64,000 nucleotides of DNA from a bacterium (GTDB lineage: Bacteria > Hinthialibacterota > Hinthialibacteria > H5-UNCL2). The position numbers were made by a program, and so were the translations under genes. This document shows, piece by piece, positions 19,323 to 30,341 of the stretch. The stretch covers positions 172,588 to 236,587 of the forward strand of contig JABTUV010000008.1 of assembly GCA_015075175.1 (NCBI GenBank). Reading direction: 5' to 3'. The notes below the pieces were generated by a model that saw only the letters and a list, made by a program, of their open reading frames with translations, had not been told where the DNA came from and made no database searches. The number at the start of each line of letters is the position of its first letter. Within the stretch, counting starts at the first letter, position 1.

Positions 19323-20137
19323 CCCGGATCACCGAGACTTTCGCCCGGCTGAAAGCCGAGCACCGCGCGGGGCTTGTGGCCTACGTCATGGCCGGCCATC
19401 CCTTCCCGGAGGCGACGCCCGCCATCGTCCGAGCCTTGATCCTGGGCGGCGCGGACATGATCGAGCTGGGCGTGCCCTTTTCCGACCCGGTTGCCGACGG
19501 ACCGACCATTCAGGCGGCGGGCCAGGTCGCCCTCGGTCAGGGCGTGCTCCTGCCGGAGGTTTTCTCCATCGCCAAATCCATCCGCAGCTTCGCGGCGCAG
19601 GCGCCGGTCCTCGCGATGACCTACGTTAACCCAATATTTTCAATGGGATATGAAGATTTCAGCAGGGCTGCAGTGGAGGCCGGACTGGACGGCGTGATCG
19701 TGCCCGACCTGCCCGCGGAAGAAAGCGGCGACCTCTTGGCCGCGGCCGATGCCGCCGGCCTCTCCGTGGTCGGCCTCCTAGCTCCCACCAGCATCCCCGA
19801 CCGGCTGCAAAAAGTGTGTGCGGCCAGCCGGGAAATGGTGTATTATGTCTCCCGTCTGGGGGTGACGGGCGCCCGCGCCTCCCTGGATGACGAGCTGGTC
19901 TCCAATCTGTCGTACCTGCGCGCGCACCTGCCGTTGCCGTTTGTCGTGGGATTCGGGATTTCCACGCCCGAGCAGGCGGCACGGGTCGCCCCCCACGCCG
20001 ACGGCGTGGTCGTGGGCAGCGCGCTGGTGGACGCCGTGAAGGACGCGCGCACGCCGCTGGACGCGGCCGAACTGGCCCTCCAGTTCATTTCGCCGCTCGC
20101 GGACGCCGTCCGCCAAAGCCAAGGAGCAAGACCATGA
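19319..20137 (+). CDS. trpA: Tryptophan synthase alpha chain
   Basis: Cleaves indole-glycerol phosphate and channels indole to TrpB. 272 residues, TIM barrel. Catalytic Glu49 ([11 protein letters not shown]) and Asp60 (VADGPTIQ) fall at the same numbers as in E. coli. The phosphate loop region [11 protein letters not shown] and VVVGSALVD is intact. Four-nt overlaps with trpB and accD. The other trp genes are not in the window. Confidence 0.98.
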
Positions 20138-21096
20138 CGTGGTTTTCACGACCCAAGCGCTACACCAAGCTGGGCCGGACCCAGCCGCCCGAGGCCGAAC
20201 CGCCCAAGAAAAAGGACATCCCCGAAGGGGTGATGACGAAGTGCCCGAGCTGCGGGCAACTGCTCTACACGAAGAACCTGGAAGAGAACAACAACTCGGT
20301 CTGTTACTTGTGCGACTACCACTTTCGCATCGACGCGCGGCGGCGGCTGGCGCTGCTGGTCGACGCGGGCAGCTTTGTTGAGACGGACGCGGGGCTGGTG
20401 TCCGCCGATCCGCTGCGTTTCCTGGACTACGCCCGCAAGGTCGAGGCGACGCGCCGCAAGACCGGCCTGGCGGATGCGGTGATCTGCGGAGTCGGCGAGA
20501 TTCGCGGCCGTCGCGCGGTCGTCTCCGTATCGGACTTCAATTTCATGGGCGGGAGTATGGGCTCGGTCGTCGGCGAGAAGGTGACGCGCGCCTTGGAGCA
20601 CGCGCTGGAGGCGAAGTTGCCGGCGGTTTCCGTTTCCGCCGGCGGGGGCGGCGCGCGGATGCACGAGGGCATGCTTTCGCTCATGCAGATGGCCAAGACC
20701 AGCGCCGCCGCCGGACGATTGAAAGAGGCCGGCATTCCCTTCATCTCGATTTTTACCGATCCTACCATGGGAGGCGTCGCCGCCAGTTACGCCAGCCTGG
20801 GCGACGTCTTGATCGCGGAGCCCGGCGCCATGATCGGCTTCGCCGGCCCGCGCGTCATCGAGCAGACCATCCACCGCCGACTGCCGGAAGGCTTCCAGCG
20901 GGCGGAGTTTCTCCTGGAGCACGGCATGTTGGACATGATCTGCCATCGCTCCGAGCTGAAGGACACCGTGGCCGAACTGCTGGACCTCCTTTGGTACGCG
21001 CGCGCGGCGCTCGCCGCCGCGCGCGCCGAGGCCGCCAAGCTGCGCCCCCGCAACGACGACGTGATCCACCTGCCCAAGCCGGCGGCGGGAGGATAG
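20134..21096 (+). CDS. accD: Acetyl-CoA carboxylase carboxyltransferase beta subunit
   Basis: Forms the carboxyltransferase with AccA to make malonyl-CoA for fatty acids. 320 residues. The N-terminal zinc ribbon uses Cys37, Cys40, Cys57 and Cys60; the crotonase-fold body has FNFMGGSMGSVVGEK, SAGGGGARMHEGMLSLMQM, DPTMGGVAASYA and GFAGPRVIEQT. Close packing with trpBA recalls the common trp-accD-folC order, but no folC follows here. Confidence 0.97.
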   Translation: MTWFSRPKRYTKLGRTQPPEAEPPKKKDIPEGVMTKCPSCGQLLYTKNLEENNNSVCYLCDYHFRIDARRRLALLVDAGSFVETDAGLVSADPLRFLDYARKVEATRRKTGLADAVICGVGEIRGRRAVVSVSDFNFMGGSMGSVVGEKVTRALEHALEAKLPAVSVSAGGGGARMHEGMLSLMQMAKTSAAAGRLKEAGIPFISIFTDPTMGGVAASYASLGDVLIAEPGAMIGFAGPRVIEQTIHRRLPEGFQRAEFLLEHGMLDMICHRSELKDTVAELLDLLWYARAALAAARAEAAKLRPRNDDVIHLPKPAAGG

Positions 21097-21119
21097 GTCC
21101 TATTCCTCTGTAAATTTCC

Positions 21120-21147
21120 TTGACAGAGCTTGCCCCTGGTGTTAAGA
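21120..21147 (+). promoter_or_regulatory. Possible sigma-70 promoter
   Basis: TTGACA (21120-21125), 16-nt spacer, TTAAGA (21142-21147), 44 nt before the next ATG, in a short AT-richer gap after accD. Confidence 0.45.
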
Positions 21148-21190
21148 GCTACAGCAATCTGATTTTTCAGTATTTCAGGCATTTTACTTG

Positions 21191-21853
21191 ATGTTTAGCT
21201 TTATCAAAAACCTGTTCGCGCGCGAGCCCGAGGAGCCTGTGCTCCCGGAGATCGATTTCGGAGGTAGGCCCAACGTGGAGCAACATCCCCATTTCGAGGC
21301 GTTCGACCCATTTGCCGAGCCGGACCCGCTGAGCAAGTCGATCCAGTTGAATCTCAATGATTTCGAGACGCCCCAGGCAGCGCCGGCCCCTCGCTTTCGC
21401 GGCGAGGTTGTGGAACCGCCGCCTGCCGCCAGGCCGGCTGCCCCCCCGACGCCCGAGCCGGCGCCCCGCCGTGAGCCGGAGCGCCCCCGCGAGCGGTCCG
21501 TCGAGCGGCCTCGCCCCGAGCCTGCCCGCTCGTCGCTGGAGTCGGAATCCCTCCTGGAGTCGGACGCCTTCGTGCGCGCCCGGCGCGTGGCCGAAATGAA
21601 GTTCAGTTTCGTCTTGACCGCGATTGCCCTGACCCTCGTCAACATCGGCCTGGCGATCGTTTCCTACCTGGAGATTCAACCCGCCGGTCCATGGTGGTTT
21701 TGCTGGCCGCTGGGGGTCTCGGTCCTGTACCTCCTGGCCCGCTTCATCAAGGTCTACGTGCTTCAGGGGCTGGACCTGCGCAGCCTGAAGGAGCGCCGGC
21801 TGGAGGAGATGACGCTGCGGGAAGTCCGCCGCAGCCGCTTGATGTCCTCGTAG
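21191..21853 (+). CDS. Membrane protein with 2TM-type domain
   Basis: 220 residues. Residues 1-40 carry FSFIKNLFAREPEE; about 60-120 is a proline/arginine/glutamate-rich low-complexity linker; about 125-195 has two hydrophobic helices (FVLTAIALTLVNIGLAIVSYL and WWFCWPLGVSVLYLLARFI) preceded by RARRVAEMKF, resembling the 2TM domain family. The C-terminus is basic and charged. ATG 21191 is preferred over TTG 21188. No function is known; the arrangement suggests an inner-membrane anchor with a cytosolic tail. Confidence 0.75.
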   Translation: MFSFIKNLFAREPEEPVLPEIDFGGRPNVEQHPHFEAFDPFAEPDPLSKSIQLNLNDFETPQAAPAPRFRGEVVEPPPAARPAAPPTPEPAPRREPERPRERSVERPRPEPARSSLESESLLESDAFVRARRVAEMKFSFVLTAIALTLVNIGLAIVSYLEIQPAGPWWFCWPLGVSVLYLLARFIKVYVLQGLDLRSLKERRLEEMTLREVRRSRLMSS

Positions 21854-21881
21854 AGACGCAACGCTTGCAGCACGCCTTCCT

Positions 21882-22943
<1,062 letters not shown>

Positions 22944-22982
22944 GCGGGAAGGCTACTGAAGCTTCGCAAGACTGTCAAACCA

Positions 22983-23082
22983 GTAGGGTGCGCACCGCGC
23001 ACCGATGGAGCACGAGCCGGACGGACGCGCCGGCAGGGAAGCCGGCGGTGGGGGCGGGGTTGGTGCGCGGTGCGCACCCTAC
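22983..23082. repeat. Inverted pair of GTAGGGTGCGCACC repeats
   Basis: 22983-23003 and 23062-23082 are perfect reverse complements of 21 nt, 58 nt apart, in the 234-nt gap between the ABC ATPase and the AAA+ gene. They would form a strong RNA hairpin. Confidence 0.88.
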
Positions 23083-23177
23083 CGGCGGCGGATGTAGGTC
23101 GTTTCGACCGCGGCCCACGCGCGCCCAGTCGTCCCTGCCGCAAAAGGTCGTCCAGGGCGGCGCGGGCGCGTCTGCGG

Positions 23178-24027
23178 CTATCCCAGTAATCGGCGGACTT
23201 CCCGCGGACTGACGCGCTCGCGCTCGCAGAAGAGCGTCAGTACGGCCTCCGCCGCGTCGCCGTCCCCGACTGCAAGCGCGCTCTCCGCGTCCGCGAAATG
23301 TTCCGGCAGGATGTCCTCACCGTCGCACCAGACGCCCGCGCGTTTGAACAGCGTCTCCAGCTCGCGCACGTTGCCCGCATAGCGCCGGCTGCGGAGGTAA
23401 TCAGCGCCCGCCGCGACAGCCGGCGGCCGGGACAGTAGCGCGCGCAGGTGCTCGGCCAGAAGCGGGATGTCCCCGGCACGCTGGCGACAGAGGCGGCAGG
23501 TGGATCCCAGGACCGCCAGGCGATAGTACAGGTCCGACCGGAAGCGTTGTTGTTCCACCAGCCGGCGGAGCGGGGTCTGTCCGGCCGAGATCAGTCGAGA
23601 CCCGCGCGCTCCGTTCGCTGCGGCCGCACACGGGAAAGAAGCGTCCCGTCTCGACCACGCGCAACAGTTTGGCCTGTGCGGTCGCCGACAGGTCGCTGAT
23701 TTCATCCAGAAAGAGGGTGCCACCGTCGGCCAGCAGAAACTTGCCGGGTAAGGGCTTGTCGAACACCATGCCGGGGACCTTGCCCTCCACGCCGAAGAGC
23801 TCCGCTTCCAAGAGGTTCTCCGGCAGGGCGCTGCAATTGAGGGCCACGAACGGCCCGCGCCTCGCCGGGCTGTGATCGTGGATGAGCGCGGCGACGCCCT
23901 CCTTGCCCGTGCCAGTCGCTCCGCAGATGAAGACGGGATGGCATGATGCGGCGGCGCGGCGCGCCGCCGCCAACGCCTTCAGGAAGCTCGGCGACTTCCC
24001 CACGAGACCCGATTCCATGCCCAACAC
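23178..24027 (-). pseudogene. Sigma-54-activator-like AAA+ protein, lacks GAFTGA, frameshifted
   Basis: AAA+ domain of the NtrC class: VGKSPSFLKAL, Walker A GATGTGKEG, PFVALNCSALPENLLEAELFG, Walker B GGTLFLDEI, sensor-like RFRSDLYYRLAVL, GDIPLLAEHL and the YAGNVRELE motif. The loop that normally reads GAFTGA and contacts sigma-54 is replaced by EGKVPGMVFDKPLPG. At least one indel near 23595 and a compensated pair near 23490 break the frame. No receiver domain and no clear C-terminal HTH in about 283 residues. Function as a sigma-54 activator is doubtful. Confidence 0.75.
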
Positions 24028-24108
24028 CCCATGCCTTCTCGACTTGCGTCACACGGCAGGGCCGGGCGCCAACCGCCGCGCGCACGTGGGGTTGTAGGTC
24101 GGGCAGGC

Positions 24109-26718
24109 TTAACAATCCACAAGTTGGGGACAACTTCTGTCGTTGGGCAGGTGCAATTCCGGCCAGGCCAGCGCCAATTGATCGGCGTCCATACGGAGAT
24201 TGCCGGGCGCCACGCGCAGCCGCAGCCGGCCGGTTCCATCCCCTTCCACCAGGCTCTCGCCGGGAGGGCTTTGCCCGGCCGCCAGCTCCCGCCGCAGGCG
24301 CGACAGGTATTGCGTCACGTACTGGGGAGGAATGCCCAGCTTGTCGCGGGCGACCCAGGCGTGGCCGTGGAGGCGACCCCACGCTATCCGCACCAGCAGC
24401 TCGAACGAACGGAGTGAATGCAGTACCCGCCGCCCGTTCAAGAGCACGACCACGCGCCGGCCGGCGGGCCGGCCGCACACGTCCAGCCGGTCGGGACCGG
24501 GGAGGTCCTCGTTGGCGGCGATGGTCGTCCGCCGCAGCGGGGCCAGAGCTTCGTAGAGCGCTGCGGCCGTCTCCGGCAGAAGCATGGATACGAGCGTTTC
24601 GCGCGGTGCGGCGGCCAGGTCTTCGGGGGTCGAGAAGCCTTCCCGCCAGAGCTGCAAAAACTCGGCCCGCCCCAAGCCGGGTACTCGATAGGATAAAAGC
24701 CCCAGGAGTTCGGCGGGCAGACCAAAACGCGCGCGTGTCGGCAACCCGTCCAGGGCTTCCAGGTCGCGGCCCAACGTGCGCCCGATGGACAGGCAGCTCT
24801 GGCAGAGCCAGGCCAGCGTGTCGGCCAGTTCGTGGAAGCGGCCCTCGGGTGCATGGAAGCGCTCCTCCAGCGCGGCGCCCGGCTCGCCCGCCATCCACGC
24901 CCGCAGGGCCAGCGCCTTCTTGGCGGCCACCTCGTGCCGCTCCTCCCAGCGCGCCCGCTCCGACAACCCCTCCTCTACGTCCTCCAGCGAACTTCCCGCC
25001 CAGTCGCGCAACTCTTCGACGTAACCCTGCCGCGCCTGCGCCGAGTGTTCGACGGGAAAGACAGCCTGTCGTGCCGGCTCCAGAAGACAGGCGAAGAAAA
25101 CGAGAAGCCCTTCCGGCGGAACCGTCTCCAGGCGCTTCCAGAAGGCGGTGATGGCTTCGGCTTCCACCAACCCGAGGCCCAGTTCGGCGACGGTCCGGCC
25201 CAGTCGGGTGCAGGCGTAACGGTCGCGGCGGCGGCGGAGCAGTCCGGCGGCGGCGGCGCGTGCCAGGCTGTCGCGCGCCGCCGCCGCCCAGTCGGGCGCA
25301 TCAAGACTCGGCCGCAGGCGCGCCTGTCCCGACGGCGCAGCCGCCAGGAGGGCCGACAGGTCGCTCTCGGTCTCGTAACCCCACAGGACGAATACCGGCC
25401 CGCCCGAGAGTACCTCGCGCTCGGAGAGATGCAGGGGCAGCCGTTGGGGCGTGCCCTCGAAGAAATGGCGGCGGTAGAGGTCCACCTCCTTGGGGCTGGT
25501 GGCAGGCAGGATGGCGCGGCCGAAGGCGCCCGCGTCGCGCCCCGCGCGGCCCGCCCGGTTGCTCCACTCCTGCGGCAGAAGCAGCCGCTTCTCCGGCGAC
25601 GCCTCCATCTCCCCCGCCCAGGAGAAAGGCAAGACGACCACGTTGCGCGCGGGCAGGTTGACGCCCATCGAGAGCGTGCTGGTCGCTACGAGCAGGAGAA
25701 TCTCGCCCCGGCGAAAGCCTTCCTCGACCAGGCGGCGTTGGCCGGGGGTGAGATCGGCGTTATGGAAGGCGACGGCATGCCGCAGGGTCTCGGCGAGATG
25801 GCCGGCGATCTGGTTGTCGCCCATGCGGGCCAAACCGGCCAGGCACTCGGTGGTGGGACAGAGGGGCAGACGGCGGCCGCCTCCGGCCAGGCCCTGGCCT
25901 CGCCGCGCGAACTGACGAAGAAAGCGTCGGTTCCTCCCGCCTCGCCAGCATGACGGCGGTCGAGAGCGCCGCCTCGTGCGGCGGGGAGTCCATGCCCGCC
26001 AGATCCGTCCAGCGCTCCTCGCCCGTCTCGCCGTCCGGTTCGGTCGTGTAGCGAAAACGTCCGCCCGACAGGATGCCCTTGCGCAAAGGCGCCGGGCGCG
26101 CCTCCGATTGCACCAGCCGCGCCGACAGGTACAACGCTGCTCCTCCGGCCGGTCCAGAACGGCGGAGAGTCCCACCTGCCGCATTCACGTGGCGCGTCCG
26201 CAGATGCGCCAAGAGGAGCTCGAGCAAGGGGCCGCGACTCGAGTCGAAGAGCATCTGCATCTCGTCCCAAACCACCACTCCGACCTGCCGAAAAAGCCCG
26301 GGCGCGCGCCAGAGATAACGCAGCTCTCGTAGATGACGACGCCCAGATCGAACTCACCTCGACAGAGGCGGGCGTCATCCTGGTCGTGGTCGGCGGTCGA
26401 GCACACCACGGACAGACCGTAATCGGCGTAGCGGCGGCGCCACTCGGCGTACTTCTCTTCCGCCAGCGCCTTGAGGGGAACGGCGAAGAGCGCCTTCTTG
26501 CCGGCGAGGATGGCGGAGAGGGCGGCCAGTTCGCCCAGAAGCGTCTTGCCGGAGGAGGTCGGCAGATGGACGAGGAGGTGCTCGGAGGAGAAGAGGTCGC
26601 CGGAGAGGACGGCGCGGGCCTGCGGGCCGCGCAAGGTGGTGACGCCCGAGGCGGACAGCGTTTCCACCAGCGCGGGGGGCAAGCCGTAGGCCACCAGTCG
26701 TTCCACGGGGAGTTCCAT
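24109..26718 (-). pseudogene. Ski2-type superfamily 2 helicase, several frameshifts
   Basis: About 870 residues once indels are repaired. N-terminal frame: motif I PTSSGKTLLGE; after a shift near 26325, motif II DEMQ (VVVWDEMQMLFDS); then SAVLDRP, motif V ATSTLSMGVNLPARN and motif VI QEWSNRAGRAGRD. The C-terminus has a winged-helix/ratchet-like part and a helix-hairpin-helix stretch (YRVPGLGRAEFLQLWREGF). At least five indels lie between about 25880 and 26330, whereas 24109-25850 is one open frame. Ski2/Hel308-like DNA repair or unwinding is the likely ancestral role. Confidence 0.75.
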
Positions 26719-26825
26719 CGCTGTACCTCACATGGCCAGAAGGGATGGCAACGCGCCGGAGGACGGCGCGGGGCACGGGGGAAGGCTACGCCGGCCCGCT
26801 CAACACCCTTGTTCAGTGTATCCTG

Positions 26826-26889
26826 GTAGTTGCGCAGCCTCCTGTGGACTGCGCCAGCTTGCTGGCGCGCGCAGCAGGCCGCGCGGCTA
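26826..26889. repeat. GTAGTTGCGCAGCC / GCCAGCTTGCTGGC repeat
   Basis: Palindrome-rich repeat between the helicase and BtuC genes, with a CGCCAGCTTGCTGGCG core. Read on the minus strand it starts GTAGCCGCGCGG, and that TAG is the stop of the BtuC gene. Related to 17878-17968. Confidence 0.75.
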
Positions 26890-27915
26890 CGGACGCGTCC
26901 GGCGCGAGATGAGATAGAGGAAAAACGGCACGCCCAGAAGGCTGGTCACGATCCCCACGGGAATCTCCTGCGCCACGATGGGGAACGCCAGCCGGATGAG
27001 CGTATCGGACGCCAGAAGCAGGATGGCGCCGCCCAACAGCGACGCGGGCAGGAGCCGCCGATGATCCGGGCCGACGATCAGGCGCGTGATGTGGGGCACG
27101 ATGATGCCCGCAAAACCGATCACGCCCGACACGGCGACCGCCGCCGAGGCCAGCATGGCCGCCACGAAGAGCAGCACCCGCTTGGTGCGCTCGACCTCGA
27201 CCCCGATCCAGCCGGCGGACTCATCGCCCAGGAGAATCGCGTTGAGCGGGCGGGCGTACATCATCATCAGCACGATCCCGACCGCCAACCACGGCAGGAG
27301 CGTGAACACGTGGTCCCAGTTGCGCGCGGAAAAGCCGCCCAAGAGCCAGAAGAGCACACTCTGCAAGTCCTGGCTCTTGACGATCATGACGAACGAGGAG
27401 ATGGCCGAGAGCATTCCCGAAAGCGCGAAGCCCACGAGCAGGAGGGTATAGACGGAGACGCCGCCGGGCCGCCAGGCCACGGCATAGACGAGCAAGACGG
27501 TTCCCGCGCCGAACAGGAAGGCGATGGGGGTAGCCCCGGAGAGGGCGCCCCAGCTCCAGTTGAGATGAAAGCTGATGGCGATGATGGCGCCCAGGGCCGC
27601 GCCTGACGATACGCCGGTGGTAAACGGGCAGGCGAGAGGATTCTGAAACAGGCCCTGCATGAGGGCGCCGGCGCCCGCCAGCGCCGCGCCCACGAGCATC
27701 GCCAGCACAATCCGGGGCGCGCGCAGGTTCCAGAGCAGCTCGTGCATCCGCGGCGGCAAGGCGTCCCCCTCACCGGACAGGACCGACTTGATCGAGGCCG
27801 ACACCGTTGCAGGAGAAAGGTCTCCCGGTCCCACGCAGAGTGAGAATACAGCCATGACCACGAGGAGCATCGCCTCGACGGCCAGGACCATGGCGAGGGA
27901 GGGGCGGCGGCTCAT
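26887..27915 (-). CDS. btuC: Vitamin B12 ABC transporter permease (BtuC/FecCD family)
   Basis: 342 residues, about nine to ten membrane helices. Family landmarks: LRAPRIVLAMLVGAALAGAGALMQGLFQNPLACP, SSGAALGAII, FWLLGGF, GVSGVIGFAGIIVPHITRLIVGPDHRRLLP and IPVGIVTSLLGVPFFLYLI. The start at 27915 overlaps the binding-protein stop by 4 nt; an ATG six codons upstream is possible. FecCD permeases also move iron-siderophores, but the upstream cobalamin riboswitch assigns B12 or a precursor. Last gene of the riboswitch operon. Confidence 0.9.
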   Translation of the reverse strand: MSRRPSLAMVLAVEAMLLVVMAVFSLCVGPGDLSPATVSASIKSVLSGEGDALPPRMHELLWNLRAPRIVLAMLVGAALAGAGALMQGLFQNPLACPFTTGVSSGAALGAIIAISFHLNWSWGALSGATPIAFLFGAGTVLLVYAVAWRPGGVSVYTLLLVGFALSGMLSAISSFVMIVKSQDLQSVLFWLLGGFSARNWDHVFTLLPWLAVGIVLMMMYARPLNAILLGDESAGWIGVEVERTKRVLLFVAAMLASAAVAVSGVIGFAGIIVPHITRLIVGPDHRRLLPASLLGGAILLLASDTLIRLAFPIVAQEIPVGIVTSLLGVPFFLYLISRRTRP

Positions 27916-28817
27916 GGCGGGGTTGGGAAACATTCAGGATGGATGGCGCGCGCCAGCGCGCGGAGACCCTCGGCCAGCCGCGGGCCGGGCCGCTGCAGGA
28001 GGTTGTCGTTGAGCAGATAGACGCGGCCCGTCCTGACCGCCGTGGTCGCGCGCCAGCCGGCCCGACGTCGCAGCATCGCCAGCGCCTCGGCGTTGTCCTG
28101 CTCCGCCGTCGTCGGGATGCCCTCCAGCCCGTGGATGACGATCTCCGGGTCGCGCTCGACGATCTCCTCCAGCGAAAGCGAAATCCAGTTCTTCCCATAG
28201 CCCCGCGTGAGATTTTCTCCCCCCGCCAGTTCCACCATGTCGTAGATGAAGCTGCCCGGACCGGGCGAAAAGAAGGGCGGATCCCAGGCGCCGAAGTAGA
28301 CGCGGGGCCGGGTCGTGGCGGCGGCGACGGCGGTCGTGACGGCCGCAATGGCGGCGTTGAAGGCGGCGGCCAGCTCTTGTCCGGCGGTTGCGACGCCGCA
28401 AAGTTCGGCCACGAGCACGATGTCCCGCGGCACGTCCGCCAGTCGCTGCGGATTGAGGCCGAAGACGGGGATGGACAGCTCGCGCAGGCGCGCCAGCATC
28501 CAGTCGGGGTTGCCGTACACGGCCAGCACGAGATCGGGCGAGAGCGCGGCGATCTGTTCGACGCTCATGTTGGCGTAGCCGCCCACGCGCGCGATGTTTT
28601 TTACTTCGGGCGGATAGTCGCAGTAATTGGTGACGCCGACGCAGCGGTCCCCGAGGCCAAGGGCGAAGATGAGCTCGGTGTTGCTGGGGGCCAGCGTGAC
28701 GATGCGCCGGGGAGGAGCGGGAAGCGTGACCTTCCGCCCCAAGGCGTCCGTGCGCGTGAGGGGGAACGTCTGCGCCGCGGCGGCGGTGCAAATGAGAAGA
28801 AAGAGGAGTGCGCGCAT
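27912..28817 (-). CDS. btuF: Periplasmic cobalamin-binding protein (BtuF-like)
   Basis: 301 residues. Signal peptide MRALLFLLICTAAAAQ. The periplasmic-binding fold has PRRIVTLAPSNTELIFALGLGDRCVGVTNYCDYP, the NMSVEQIAALSPDLVLA block and a C-terminal RTGRVYLLND stretch. ATG 28817 has GGGGGAGG just upstream, better than the in-frame start at 28832. It would deliver B12 to the BtuC permease. Sixteen nt after the ATPase gene. Confidence 0.9.
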   Translation of the reverse strand: MRALLFLLICTAAAAQTFPLTRTDALGRKVTLPAPPRRIVTLAPSNTELIFALGLGDRCVGVTNYCDYPPEVKNIARVGGYANMSVEQIAALSPDLVLAVYGNPDWMLARLRELSIPVFGLNPQRLADVPRDIVLVAELCGVATAGQELAAAFNAAIAAVTTAVAAATTRPRVYFGAWDPPFFSPGPGSFIYDMVELAGGENLTRGYGKNWISLSLEEIVERDPEIVIHGLEGIPTTAEQDNAEALAMLRRRAGWRATTAVRTGRVYLLNDNLLQRPGPRLAEGLRALARAIHPECFPTPP

Positions 28818-28833
28818 GGGCCTCCCCCTCACC

Positions 28834-29705
<872 letters not shown>

Positions 29706-29706
<1 letters not shown>

Positions 29707-30341
29707 CAATTGCCGCCTCCCGCGCGCGCCGCGTTGCGCAGCTCGACCCGCCCGGTGTGAAAGAGCACGTTCTCCATCACCGGCCGGTCGGACTCGCTCT
29801 CGGGGTCGGGGCCGTGGGGATAGGTGATGGGGCTGTCGTCCTCGCCACGCGAGCCGGGCGGCACGAACAGACAGCGGCAGACCCACAGGTCGCCGGCATC
29901 GCGGTCCAGGTTGTCCGCTCCGCCCAGACTTCCGCCCGCGTCCAGCGCCGCTTTGTTATAAGCGTAGCGTAGATAGTCCCGGCGCTCGGGGAAGCGCCGC
30001 GCCAGCGTCGGGCAATAGAGCGCCTCCTCCGATCCCAGGTAGCCCAAAAGCAGCAGCGAGCGGGGCACACCGCTCCAGTAGCCGTTGCCCGCCGGACCAT
30101 GCCCGAAAACCGTCCGCGTGGGGGAAGGCTCCCAGCCCGCCGTGCCGTCCGCCAGCGGAAACGCTCCGTAATCGGACTGGTAGGCCAACAGCGCGGTTCC
30201 AAGCGCGTGCAGGTTGCCCTGGCAGGCGGCGATCTCCGACCGGGCGACGGCACGACGATAGTTGGGGACGGCAATGGCGACCAGAATCGCAATCACGGCG
30301 ACTACCACCAGGAGTTCGATGAGCGTAAAGGCGCGCTTCAT
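29706..30341 (-). CDS. Type IV pilin-like (prepilin N-methylation) protein
   Basis: 211 residues. N-terminus KRAFTLIELLVVVAVIAIL is a class III prepilin signal: cleavage would fall before Phe4, with Glu at +5; the usual Gly before the cut is Ala. After the helix comes YRRAVARSEIAACQGNLHALGTALLAYQSDYGAFP, the pattern of GspG/H-like pseudopilins common in PVC-type bacteria. ATG 30341 overlaps the propeller stop by 4 nt. It sits inside the cobalamin riboswitch operon, unexpected for a pilin. Confidence 0.88.
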
